Shown: one piece after another, positions 1 through 6,454 of the stretch
How positions within the stretch are numbered: the stretch's first letter is position 1
Layout of the letters: each line of letters starts with the position of its first letter
NCBI GenBank assembly: GCA_002293105.1
Contig: DBCP01000003.1
Coordinates: 1 to 9,690 of the forward strand
Reading direction: 5' to 3'
Source: Bacteroidetes bacterium UBA955
GTDB taxonomy: Bacteria > Bacteroidota > Bacteroidia > NS11-12g > UBA955
Length of the DNA stretch: 9,690 nucleotides
Translations under genes and position numbers: made by a program
Notes under the pieces: generated by a model
The model's database searches: none
Told to the model about the DNA's origin: nothing
The model's input: the letters and a program-made list of their open reading frames with translations, nothing else

Positions 1-248
1 TGTAGCCCACATGGACTGCCCACGGCGATAACACCCAAGTCGATTTGGGTCATCTGTCCAACCTTTTGCTCTAAACTCAGTTTCGCGACCATTTCGTCAA
101 TGGCTTTGTCGAGTGTTCGAATGCTCAGTGCGGTGGGATTTTCAGTGGCTGTTTGCTGGGCGATGCCTTTGTTCGGAAGGTTTAAAGCGAAAACAGCAAT
201 AAATGGTGTAAGGAATCGCAAGTGGCGATGAATCGTCAATCGTATCAT
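1..248 (-). CDS. Glycoside hydrolase family 3 enzyme, N-terminal fragment (beta-glucosidase-like)
   Basis: Only the first 82 codons are present; the gene continues past the left edge. Reading from an ATG at 248, the protein starts with a basic then hydrophobic stretch (residues 1-30) ending in Gly-Ile-Ala before Gln-Gln, which looks like a signal peptide cleaved near residue 30. Residues 46-74 carry the pattern that opens mature GH3 enzymes: an Asp-Lys-Ala-Ile-Asp-Glu-Met helix, then Leu-Ser-Leu-Glu-Gln-Lys-Val-Gly-Gln-Met-Thr-Gln. Family members are exported retaining glycosidases, usually beta-glucosidase or beta-xylosidase, releasing terminal sugars from oligosaccharides in the periplasm. 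The catalytic Asp and the rest of the enzyme lie outside the window, so substrate cannot be judged. No Shine-Dalgarno sequence is visible. The gene follows the Nudix-type regulator by 49 bp with no terminator between, so co-transcription and control by that regulator are likely (inference). Confidence 0.8.
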   Translation of the reverse strand, partial: MIRLTIHRHLRFLTPFIAVFALNLPNKGIAQQTATENPTALSIRTLDKAIDEMVAKLSLEQKVGQMTQIDLGVIAVGSPCGL

Positions 249-297
249 GGAAGGGTAGTTTGAATGGGGGTATCGCATCGAAAAAGACACGGTCATG

Positions 298-990
298 TTA
301 AAGGTCGAACGCAAACCCCGTATTGATGAGGTTGCTGTATCGTTTGGCGTTGTACTTGTACAATTTGGCTGGGCGATGGGTTACGCTGGTCTGTTTTAGG
401 CCGGTATCTGATATAAAATCCATCGATAAGATCTTCTTTCGGAAATTTCGAACATCAAACTCGGTTTCCAAAATCGATTCGTACAAAGTCTGTAATTCTG
501 TGAGCGTAAAGTGTTTGGGCAACAATTCGAACCCGATGGGCTGACGGCGAATTTTGCTCTTTAACTGATCCTTCGCATACGACAGAATTTCGTTGTGGTC
601 AAAAGGCAACTCAGGAATTTCGCTGATTGGAAACCAAGCGGCTTCCTCTGCCCAAGATGAGGGGTGAAGGTGGTAGTCGTCAATTTTAATCAACGCGAAA
701 TAAGCAACGGTAAATACCCGACCGTAAGGATGTCGATCGACCTTTCCAAAGGTGTGAATCTGCTCCATGTAGATTTCCTCCAAGCCGGTGAGGTCTTGCA
801 AGACTTTCTCTGCAGAGTCGATGAGGTTGGTGTCAAGGCTAATCAAATCACCAGGTAGAGCCCAACAATTTCTGTAGGGATCCGCACCGCGATAAATCAA
901 CAAAACCTTGAGCCCCGTGAGGTCGAACCCGAAGACAACGTTGTCAACGGATACTGCTGCCTTAAAATAAGATTCAAAATGTTTGTCCAT
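298..990 (-). CDS. Transcriptional regulator with degenerate Nudix domain and NrtR-type winged helix
   Basis: A 230-residue protein. Residues 10-130 form a Nudix fold, with the conserved 'leu-glu-gln-x-x-thr-phe-gly' and 'arg-val-x-x-val-ala-tyr-phe-ala' segments at about 75-100. The Nudix box (about 47-70) is degraded: the catalytic REuxEE core reads Lys-Val-Leu-Gln-Asp-Leu at 62-67, so most of the metal-binding acidic residues are gone and hydrolysis is unlikely. Residues 150-215 match the winged-helix DNA-binding part of NrtR-like proteins (FTLTELQ.LYE, then RNFRKKIL, then a HRPA.LY wing). In Bacteroidetes, regulators of this build, such as AraR of Bacteroides thetaiotaomicron, use the Nudix domain as a sugar sensor and repress sugar-use genes. 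An upstream in-frame ATG at 1107 would add 39 residues without family likeness and overlap the neighbour; I chose the ATG at 990 because the conserved region begins right after it. Neighbours: a GH3 gene downstream and a palindrome upstream. The effector is unknown. Confidence 0.85.
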   Translation of the reverse strand: MDKHFESYFKAAVSVDNVVFGFDLTGLKVLLIYRGADPYRNCWALPGDLISLDTNLIDSAEKVLQDLTGLEEIYMEQIHTFGKVDRHPYGRVFTVAYFALIKIDDYHLHPSSWAEEAAWFPISEIPELPFDHNEILSYAKDQLKSKIRRQPIGFELLPKHFTLTELQTLYESILETEFDVRNFRKKILSMDFISDTGLKQTSVTHRPAKLYKYNAKRYSNLINTGFAFDL

Positions 991-1025
991 CCGTTTGCCT
1001 GATAATCTTCGGCTGTTGGCGAATA

Positions 1026-1044
1026 TATTGTAAAAAATACAATA
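1026..1044. promoter_or_regulatory. Perfect 7-5-7 inverted repeat, candidate operator of the Nudix-type regulator
   Basis: TATTGTA, five A, TACAATA: both arms match exactly. It lies in the 95 bp gap before the regulator gene, with its near edge 36 bp upstream of the ATG at 990. On the minus strand it slightly overlaps TATATTCG (1027-1020), one mismatch from the Bacteroidetes -7 consensus TAnnTTTG. A dimeric repressor bound here would block that promoter, so autoregulation is a reasonable inference. I did not see a second copy of the full palindrome in the window, including before the GH3 gene. The A/T-rich composition raises the chance of coincidence. Confidence 0.5.
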
Positions 1045-1085
1045 ATTAAATGCCGTGGCGAAAAATTTACCGGCGACGAGGGTTT

Positions 1086-4000
1086 TTACTCCCCATAGTT
1101 CAACCATTTACCAGATTTTTCAACCTGGTTTTGGCCGTTGTGTGCTGTGATTTTGTAGGTGTAAATACCCGCAGATAATCCCGATTGGGGAACTCCTGTG
1201 TTCAGGTTGGTTTGATAGACCAATTTGCCTTGGGTATCGAAAATCTGGAGTTGGTCAAATTGCCAATCGCTGGAAATCATGCGCAAATCCTGGGTGATTT
1301 TCGACTCTCGTTCAAATTTGGCTAGGCCCGAAACATCCCAAATAGAAACTATGCGTGTGTATTCACCATAACATCCGTTGTTGTGGAAACTTCTAACCGA
1401 TACCTTGTAATCGGCGATTTTGCTATCGAACGACCACGTGATGGGATCGAGCTGGGAGGTGTCGGCCTTATTGCCAGTGCCAAAATACCACCAAACACTG
1501 GGCGAGTTGGTGTTTGCGCTAAAGGTGAACGAAGTGCGTGGTAGCCTGACAACGGTATCCGGACTCACAGTGTAACTGATGGCCAACGTGTCTTGAACGC
1601 GCAGACCAATTGAACCATCGGCGTAACAGTATTTGGGCGATTCAATGGCAAATATTGCCTTACCCACTGCTACCCTTGGGGTGAAAATACTGCCGTTTTT
1701 CTCAAAGATCCGCTGGATATTACTGGGAGGATTGGTGTTGCCATTGAAAGACAATAATGATATGTTATAAAGGGTGTCGTTCAGTTCTCCTGAGCTCAGT
1801 TTGATGTTGTCGCGCAGTCGCTGGGGGGCATCGTTCGGACAGAAGAGCGAATCTCCGGTGTATTGGAATCGGATTTGGGGTTTGGCGATGATGGTGGTGG
1901 TATCGCAGGCCCTACATCCCAATGTAGAATCGGCGGTGCAAGCTTGAATTTTATAATTGCCCACCGCGATGGAATCCAAATGGGTTACCAAGTGGGTTCC
2001 GGTTTTTCCACCCACGGTGAGGGTCATCAATTGGGCGATGGATTTCGATGGCATCCCTATGATTTTCCAATCGTAGGGGAGGGCATTTTGGGCGGGGGTG
2101 ATAATTGCGTCTTCCAGGAAAAAGGTAGAATCGCCGCTACAAGTGGTTTTGGTTGTTGCGAGCGTGAATTGTGGCAAGTACATCACATCGATGGTGTTGT
2201 ATTCACTGCTGATACAGCCCAATGTGTCATAGGTGGCCACCAAATTCAATGTAATTTTTGAAACACCCGCAATGGCTGGCGGCGGATTTAGTTTGTAATA
2301 ATTCGGACCAATACTATCGAGGTATTTGCCATTCATACACCGAATGTGCGAGTTGGGCCCCCCATCGAGCATGTCTTTGGTCACGGGGTCAATGAGTTTT
2401 AGTGGGGGATCAGATCCACAAATAGGCGCTAAGGGTTTTTGCTTCCATTTCACTGGGTCGCTAAATATCTGCTTGATGTTCATTTGCTGCGTTTCTGTGC
2501 AGCCTTTGGAATCCGTGATGGTGAGGAGTACGGATGTATCGACATTGGTTTTTACGCTGATGCCTTTGGTTGTGCCGATTTTGGCCAAATTGGTGAAATT
2601 GACACTCCTTGGTTGGATTGTTTGCGCGGCGGTGGATGCATCCATGCCGTACCATTGGTAGGTGATGGTACCTTTGCGGGCGGAAATGTTCTTGGGTTCG
2701 AGGTAGATTTGGCTGTTCGGACAATTGATGGTGTCGGCGAAAGGCTTTTTGCTACCCAAGGCGAAATCAATCACTGTATCGAGAATGCTAATGGTGGTGT
2801 CCCAGTATTTGAAACAGCCGCCTTCATTGGAAAACAGTGCAAGGACTTTGTATTTTCCGGTTCCATTCAAACGCATGCTGTCATTGACTTTGTTCGATGT
2901 TCCGACGGTTTTGCCAAAGGTGTCCAAAACTTGCCAACTTATACGGGGTGCACTACCACCTGTGAAATTTTTCACATTCAGGGTAAGATTGTTGCATCCT
3001 TTGTAGCTGATTTGGGGTGTTCCGGTGGGCGTAGGGTACACTTTGACAATCAAATTGTATGTGGTAGACAGGGGTTCGCTACAGTGCAGATCCACCACTT
3101 TGATTGGGAATACATATCCATCCGCGAAGGTATCAGCGAGTGTGGGTGTCCAGTTGAATTCCAAACTCCGCTTGTTTTTTGCAGAGCTGTATACTTTGAT
3201 ACTTGCCCCGCGATAGGTTGGTGGAACAATGACTTGAAGGCTATCTGCCACGGTTTGTAATGGGGCAATGACATCGTCAAAATCCACAAATTTCTGTTTG
3301 ATGGTTGATCCTACGCATACTTTCAGTACCGTTTTTTGAGAGAGCACAGCTTTGGGTGTTTCATTATACCCTGAAGCGCTCACAACAACAGCGGAAATTT
3401 CTCTTTGGTGTTCTGCGATGAGTGTGTATTTGCCGTTTTTGTTGATTCGGTATTCTTTGACTTTGACACAGGCCATGCCAATTTCGTCAACTACACTGGG
3501 CGTGAAGATGAAGACACCGTCAGTGGTATCGAAGAAAGTGCCGCGCACGGGGTTGGTTTTGATGTTCGAACTGCACAGGGTGGTTACAGCACACGTTGGC
3601 GTGAAAGGGTGGCTTAAGTCTTTGGTTGGTGTATTTACACAAGTCCTGTTTTTGTAAGGAACATCCCAATTGGATGGTGAGAGTTCATAGCGCAATACAT
3701 CTCTTTCTGCCGTGTCTGAAAGTCCCTGGTTAAAGATTGTGCTCCTGTCTACTTGGATGATTCTTAACGGATCGAACATTCTCGCCGGAGGCTTATTGGT
3801 GGTTTTGGAACAATTGGCCAAATTTTCCAAATAAATGGTGGTTGCTGAATAGGCATCCCAATTGAAACAAGGCAACACGGTGGGGTACAAATATCCGTAA
3901 ACAGCGAAAGTGATGTTCTTGCAGGTACTGCCTGATAGAATGTTCTTGAAAATAGAGCTGTCGAGGTCGGCCGTGCATTTGTAGATATGCTCTCTGAACA

Positions 4001-4343
4001 AATAGCTCTTATCACAATCAATGGCAGTGGAGCATTTTGGTCCAATTGCCGCACTGGAAACCAACGAAGCCGTCAATGATACCGTTCCACATGCAGCACT
4101 CTTACCCCCATAAGCAATAACAGGGACTGATGTGGGAGCTGAAGTAGCTGCGCCACACATTCTGTATGCGCGGTAACTGATTTCGTATTTGTTCTTGGTG
4201 ATGTGGGTGGCCCAAACTTCACTGCCAAAAGTGTAGTGTGATGCTTTTAAGGGCGATGCAAATTGTCCCAACACGATCAATAGAAAACAAAGGGCAATTT
4301 TTTTCAAGGGGTAATTTTTTTGCATGTGATGGAAATGATTCAT
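1086..4343 (-). CDS. Large secreted multi-module protein with T9SS type A sorting domain
   Basis: 1085 residues. A signal peptide (hydrophobic core about 14-29) probably ends at Ala34, giving a mature start Ser-His-Tyr-Thr-Phe-Gly-Ser-Glu. This 'ASH..G.E' opening followed by a Tyr-Arg-x-Tyr-Arg-x-Cys strand (57-63) is typical of large Bacteroidetes surface proteins annotated as gliding-motility or PKD-associated. Residues about 327-440 contain a cadherin-like module (Phe-Asn-Trp-Thr-Pro at 396-400, then a Val-Val-Asp-x-x-Cys strand). From about 445 to 925 there are several Ig-like modules, each beginning near a Cys and often ending in Gly-Cys. Residues about 928-1004 resemble a PKD domain, and about 1010-1085 form the C-terminal sorting domain (LQIFDTQGKLVY, then GLSAGIYTYKI). 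The family pattern implies export by Sec and T9SS and attachment at, or release from, the cell surface; no catalytic motif was recognised. Met7 (4325) is an alternative start that keeps the signal peptide. No clear promoter was seen upstream. Confidence 0.85.
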   Translation of the reverse strand: MNHFHHMQKNYPLKKIALCFLLIVLGQFASPLKASHYTFGSEVWATHITKNKYEISYRAYRMCGAATSAPTSVPVIAYGGKSAACGTVSLTASLVSSAAIGPKCSTAIDCDKSYLFREHIYKCTADLDSSIFKNILSGSTCKNITFAVYGYLYPTVLPCFNWDAYSATTIYLENLANCSKTTNKPPARMFDPLRIIQVDRSTIFNQGLSDTAERDVLRYELSPSNWDVPYKNRTCVNTPTKDLSHPFTPTCAVTTLCSSNIKTNPVRGTFFDTTDGVFIFTPSVVDEIGMACVKVKEYRINKNGKYTLIAEHQREISAVVVSASGYNETPKAVLSQKTVLKVCVGSTIKQKFVDFDDVIAPLQTVADSLQVIVPPTYRGASIKVYSSAKNKRSLEFNWTPTLADTFADGYVFPIKVVDLHCSEPLSTTYNLIVKVYPTPTGTPQISYKGCNNLTLNVKNFTGGSAPRISWQVLDTFGKTVGTSNKVNDSMRLNGTGKYKVLALFSNEGGCFKYWDTTISILDTVIDFALGSKKPFADTINCPNSQIYLEPKNISARKGTITYQWYGMDASTAAQTIQPRSVNFTNLAKIGTTKGISVKTNVDTSVLLTITDSKGCTETQQMNIKQIFSDPVKWKQKPLAPICGSDPPLKLIDPVTKDMLDGGPNSHIRCMNGKYLDSIGPNYYKLNPPPAIAGVSKITLNLVATYDTLGCISSEYNTIDVMYLPQFTLATTKTTCSGDSTFFLEDAIITPAQNALPYDWKIIGMPSKSIAQLMTLTVGGKTGTHLVTHLDSIAVGNYKIQACTADSTLGCRACDTTTIIAKPQIRFQYTGDSLFCPNDAPQRLRDNIKLSSGELNDTLYNISLLSFNGNTNPPSNIQRIFEKNGSIFTPRVAVGKAIFAIESPKYCYADGSIGLRVQDTLAISYTVSPDTVVRLPRTSFTFSANTNSPSVWWYFGTGNKADTSQLDPITWSFDSKIADYKVSVRSFHNNGCYGEYTRIVSIWDVSGLAKFERESKITQDLRMISSDWQFDQLQIFDTQGKLVYQTNLNTGVPQSGLSAGIYTYKITAHNGQNQVEKSGKWLNYGE

Positions 4344-4388
4344 ATTGACACAGTTTCGCTTTGTGGTGTTGCCTAAAAACAGAGGTGA

Positions 4389-4418
4389 AAAGTTAAGTCA
4401 ACTTTATCAATTTTTGAT
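4389..4418. repeat. Two adjoining short palindromes in the divergent spacer
   Basis: AAAGTT-5-AACTTT (4389-4405) is followed immediately by ATCAA-3-TTGAT (4406-4418). They lie in the 161 bp spacer between the divergent T9SS cargo gene and the bacilliredoxin operon. They could be protein-binding sites or overlapping promoter parts, but both are short and A/T-rich and may be chance. Apart from these and the plus-strand promoter, I see nothing else in this spacer. Confidence 0.25.
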
Positions 4419-4454
4419 GGGGCTGTGCATTTATGACACAAAAGGCAATAATGG

Positions 4455-4481
4455 TTGCACTCTGTGAATTTTGTATCTTTG
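4455..4481 (+). promoter_or_regulatory. Bacteroidetes-type promoter for the bacilliredoxin operon
   Basis: TATCTTTG at 4474-4481 matches the -7 consensus TAnnTTTG exactly. A TTG at 4455-4457 could be the -33 element, although the 16 nt spacer is slightly shorter than usual. Transcription would begin near 4488, giving a very short A-rich leader of about 17 nt before the ATG at 4505, without a Shine-Dalgarno sequence, as is common in this phylum. Confidence 0.6.
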
Positions 4482-4504
4482 TAAAAATTTAAAAATCTAC
4501 GATT

Positions 4505-4921
4505 ATGCCATACCCAGAAATGCTTGTAGCACCCATGCGTGCTGAATTGACAAACGGCGGTTTTACCGAGTTGAAATCGGCCGATGAAGTAGTTGCTTTC
4601 ATGGAAGGAAATGAGGATACCACCTTGGTGATGGTTAATTCTGTTTGCGGTTGCGCAGCGGGTTCTGCCCGTCCTGGTGTATTGAAGTCTTTGAGTGGAG
4701 ACAAAAAACCCGCGAAAATTGTCACTGTGTTTGCTGGACAGGATTTGGATGCGGTTGCCAAGATTCGTGAATATATGGCACCATACCCACCCTCATCGCC
4801 CGCAGTGGCGTTGTTCAAAGGCGGGGAGGTTGTACACATGGTTGAGCGCCACATGATTGAAGGTAGAACGGCGGAAATGTTGGCCGATAACCTTCAAGGT
4901 GCTTACGCGAGCCATTGCTAA
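4505..4921 (+). CDS. BrxA/BrxB (YphP/YqiW) family bacilliredoxin
   Basis: 138 residues, close to the usual length of about 140-145. The redox motif Cys48-Gly49-Cys50 sits in Val-Asn-Ser-Val-Cys-Gly-Cys-Ala-Ala-Gly at 44-53. The C-terminal half carries the family signature Pro-Pro-Ser-Ser-Pro-Ala (95-100), then Val-Ala-Leu-Phe-Lys and a Glu-Arg-His-Met-Ile-Glu-Gly-Arg block (114-121). A third Cys is the last residue. In Bacillus these cytoplasmic thioredoxin-fold proteins remove bacillithiol from S-bacillithiolated proteins after oxidative stress. Some Bacteroidetes carry bacillithiol synthesis genes, but none lies in this window, so the thiol partner is inferred. It is the first gene after the TATCTTTG promoter, and the next gene begins 3 nt after its stop, indicating co-transcription. 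Family assignment is firm; the choice between BrxA and BrxB is not meaningful here. Confidence 0.92.
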   Translation: MPYPEMLVAPMRAELTNGGFTELKSADEVVAFMEGNEDTTLVMVNSVCGCAAGSARPGVLKSLSGDKKPAKIVTVFAGQDLDAVAKIREYMAPYPPSSPAVALFKGGEVVHMVERHMIEGRTAEMLADNLQGAYASHC

Positions 4922-4924
4922 GCG

Positions 4925-5740
4925 ATGACTTCGTCGATGACGCTCGTGCAATTGCAAAACTGGCTCGGACAGGTTGAGATGCTTTGCGCGGAAGTGGGGG
5001 CTTTTCAAATGCAACATTGGCAGGCGGTTAAGTCGCAAGACATTGCCGATAAAGGCTTGAATCAGCTGGTGAGTTTTGTTGACAAAGAATCTGAGCAACG
5101 GCTGATGGAAGGATTGGCTGCAATTCTGCCTGGGTCCTGTTTCATTGGGGAAGAATACAATCCGGATTCTGTTTTAACAGATCAGCCCACTTGGATCATT
5201 GATCCTTTGGATGGGACAACGAATTTTTTGCATGGATTGCCGGTTTTTGCAGTGAGTGTTGCTTTGTGGGATTCAGGGGATACCCAATTGGGGGTGGTGC
5301 ATGCGCCAGCCATGGGTGAGACTTTTACGGCTGTTCGCGGTGGGGGTGCACGGTTGAATGGTAAGCCGCTCGTGCTTGAGGGCGAAGTGCCTTTGTCGCA
5401 ATCGCTGATCGCCACTGGATTTCCCTATTACGATTTTGATAAAATGGCACCCTACTTGGAGTTGCTTTCCGATTTGATGCGTGGTACACACGGTTTGCGG
5501 AGAATGGGTTCGGCTGCGATTGATTTGGCCTATACCGCTGCGGGTAGATTCGATGCTTTCTATGAAATGGGCTTGGCGCCATGGGATGTAGCAGCGGGTG
5601 CTTTGATTGTGGAAGAGGCTGGTGGGTTTGTATCGAACTTTTCTGGGGGACATCAAGTGTTGTTTCAACGAGAAATTGTTGCAGCACATCCGTCGTTGTC
5701 TCGTGCGTTTTTACAGCGAGTGTCGGATAAATTGGGCTAA
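4925..5740 (+). CDS. suhB: Inositol monophosphatase family phosphatase
   Basis: 271 residues, normal for the family. The metal-site motifs are intact: Gly-Glu-Glu at 75-77, Trp-Ile-Ile-Asp-Pro-Leu-Asp-Gly-Thr-Thr-Asn at 90-100 (metal-binding Asp93 and Asp96), and Ala-Pro-Trp-Asp-Val-Ala-Ala-Gly at 218-225 (Asp221), followed by Glu-Glu-Ala-Gly-Gly at 230-234. These Mg-dependent, lithium-sensitive cytoplasmic enzymes hydrolyse myo-inositol 1-phosphate and related sugar phosphates; relatives act on histidinol phosphate or 3'-phosphoadenosine 5'-phosphate, and sequence alone does not separate these activities. The start at 4925 is 3 nt after the bacilliredoxin stop; Met5 is an alternative start. 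No Shine-Dalgarno sequence is seen, so translational coupling to the preceding gene is likely. A weak stem-loop overlaps the stop codon (about 5730-5749) without a following T-run, so it does not look like a terminator. The symbol is a family-level label. Confidence 0.9.
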   Translation: MTSSMTLVQLQNWLGQVEMLCAEVGAFQMQHWQAVKSQDIADKGLNQLVSFVDKESEQRLMEGLAAILPGSCFIGEEYNPDSVLTDQPTWIIDPLDGTTNFLHGLPVFAVSVALWDSGDTQLGVVHAPAMGETFTAVRGGGARLNGKPLVLEGEVPLSQSLIATGFPYYDFDKMAPYLELLSDLMRGTHGLRRMGSAAIDLAYTAAGRFDAFYEMGLAPWDVAAGALIVEEAGGFVSNFSGGHQVLFQREIVAAHPSLSRAFLQRVSDKLG

Positions 5741-5794
5741 TCCCGAATTGGGTTTGTACTTGCCATATTTCAGGCCTAATTTGCGGGCACGGCT

Positions 5795-6454
5795 TTGGAA
5801 TTGTTGTTGTCTATAGGGAAGGGAGTTTGGTACGGTTTTTTGATCGGTTTGCTTAGTTTTGGTCCCTCTTTTTTTACCCTCATACACACAGGAATTCAAG
5901 GTGGAAAAAAACAAGGCATGCAAGTGGCTTTGGGCATTTTCTTGAGTGAGATGTTTGTTGCACTGCTCTGTTTTTTTGGGCTGAGTCGGTATTTTACGAC
6001 CCCCACATTTCAACTCGTTTTTACTGGGATGGCAGCAGCCGCAATTTTGTATTTAGGCATACAATCGGTCTTTACAAAGCACCACAAATTGCCAGAAATC
6101 AAAGTGAGTGCATCGGCCTCGGTGTACCGCGGTTTTTTCATGAACATCATAAACCCGTTTGTGATGTTGCTTTGGGTGAGTGTGATTGCCACGCTTAGCG
6201 TTGGCGGTGAATCACAATCAGAGCATGGAAGAACCATGATTTTGGTTGAGTTAGTCACCATTTTGTGTACATTGTTGGCATTGGATTTGGGCAAAGTTTA
6301 CCTCAGCGATTATATCGGAAAGAAACTGAGCGAGCGCGTATATCAACTGGTAAATCGATACTTCGGGGTCATATTGTCGGCCATCGGTTTGTATTTTGCT
6401 TATCATTTTGTAGTCTTGCTATTCGCTTGGTATGTTGCTCCTGTCGGTCATTAA
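5795..6454 (+). CDS. LysE family exporter, TTG start
   Basis: 219 residues with about six predicted membrane segments (roughly 11-33, 43-65, 74-92, 117-136, 148-170 and 188-212). The family signatures are Gly-Pro-Ser-Phe-Phe-Thr at 23-28 with Gly-Gly-Lys-Lys-Gln-Gly at 36-41 in the first loop, and Gly-Phe-Phe-Met-Asn-Ile-Ile-Asn-Pro at 113-121 before segment four. LysE proteins export amino acids or other small cationic solutes through the inner membrane; the substrate here is unknown. The start must be TTG: an in-frame TAA lies at 5777-5779, and no ATG or GTG occurs between it and the first membrane segment. TTG codons at 5795, 5801, 5804 and 5807 are all possible; 5795 gives the usual N-terminal length. 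The gene lies 54 nt after the phosphatase with no terminator seen, and overlaps the following symporter gene by 23 bp. Confidence 0.85.
   Translation: MELLLSIGKGVWYGFLIGLLSFGPSFFTLIHTGIQGGKKQGMQVALGIFLSEMFVALLCFFGLSRYFTTPTFQLVFTGMAAAAILYLGIQSVFTKHHKLPEIKVSASASVYRGFFMNIINPFVMLLWVSVIATLSVGGESQSEHGRTMILVELVTILCTLLALDLGKVYLSDYIGKKLSERVYQLVNRYFGVILSAIGLYFAYHFVVLLFAWYVAPVGH

Noticed and set aside
1045..1085. Possible terminator after the large T9SS gene
   Set aside because: Only a weak GC stem of about 4 bp could be drawn, with no T-run after it on the minus strand.
991..1107. Extending the Nudix regulator upstream to the ATG at 1107
   Set aside because: The extra 39 residues show no likeness to the family, would be encoded across the palindrome, and would overlap the end of the large gene.
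1863..2261. A plus-strand frame of 132 codons with Gly-rich sequence
   Set aside because: It is antisense to the same large gene; the Gly-rich composition mirrors Pro and Thr codons on the other strand.
2439..3260. A 273-codon open frame on the plus strand inside the T9SS cargo gene
   Set aside because: It lies wholly antisense to a protein with clear modules and a signal peptide, shows no motif or ribosome-binding site, and long antisense frames are expected from the codon bias of such a long gene.
5711..6013. A minus-strand basic peptide frame across the phosphatase-LysE junction
   Set aside because: Most of it is antisense to two well-supported genes, and no promoter or ribosome-binding site supports it.
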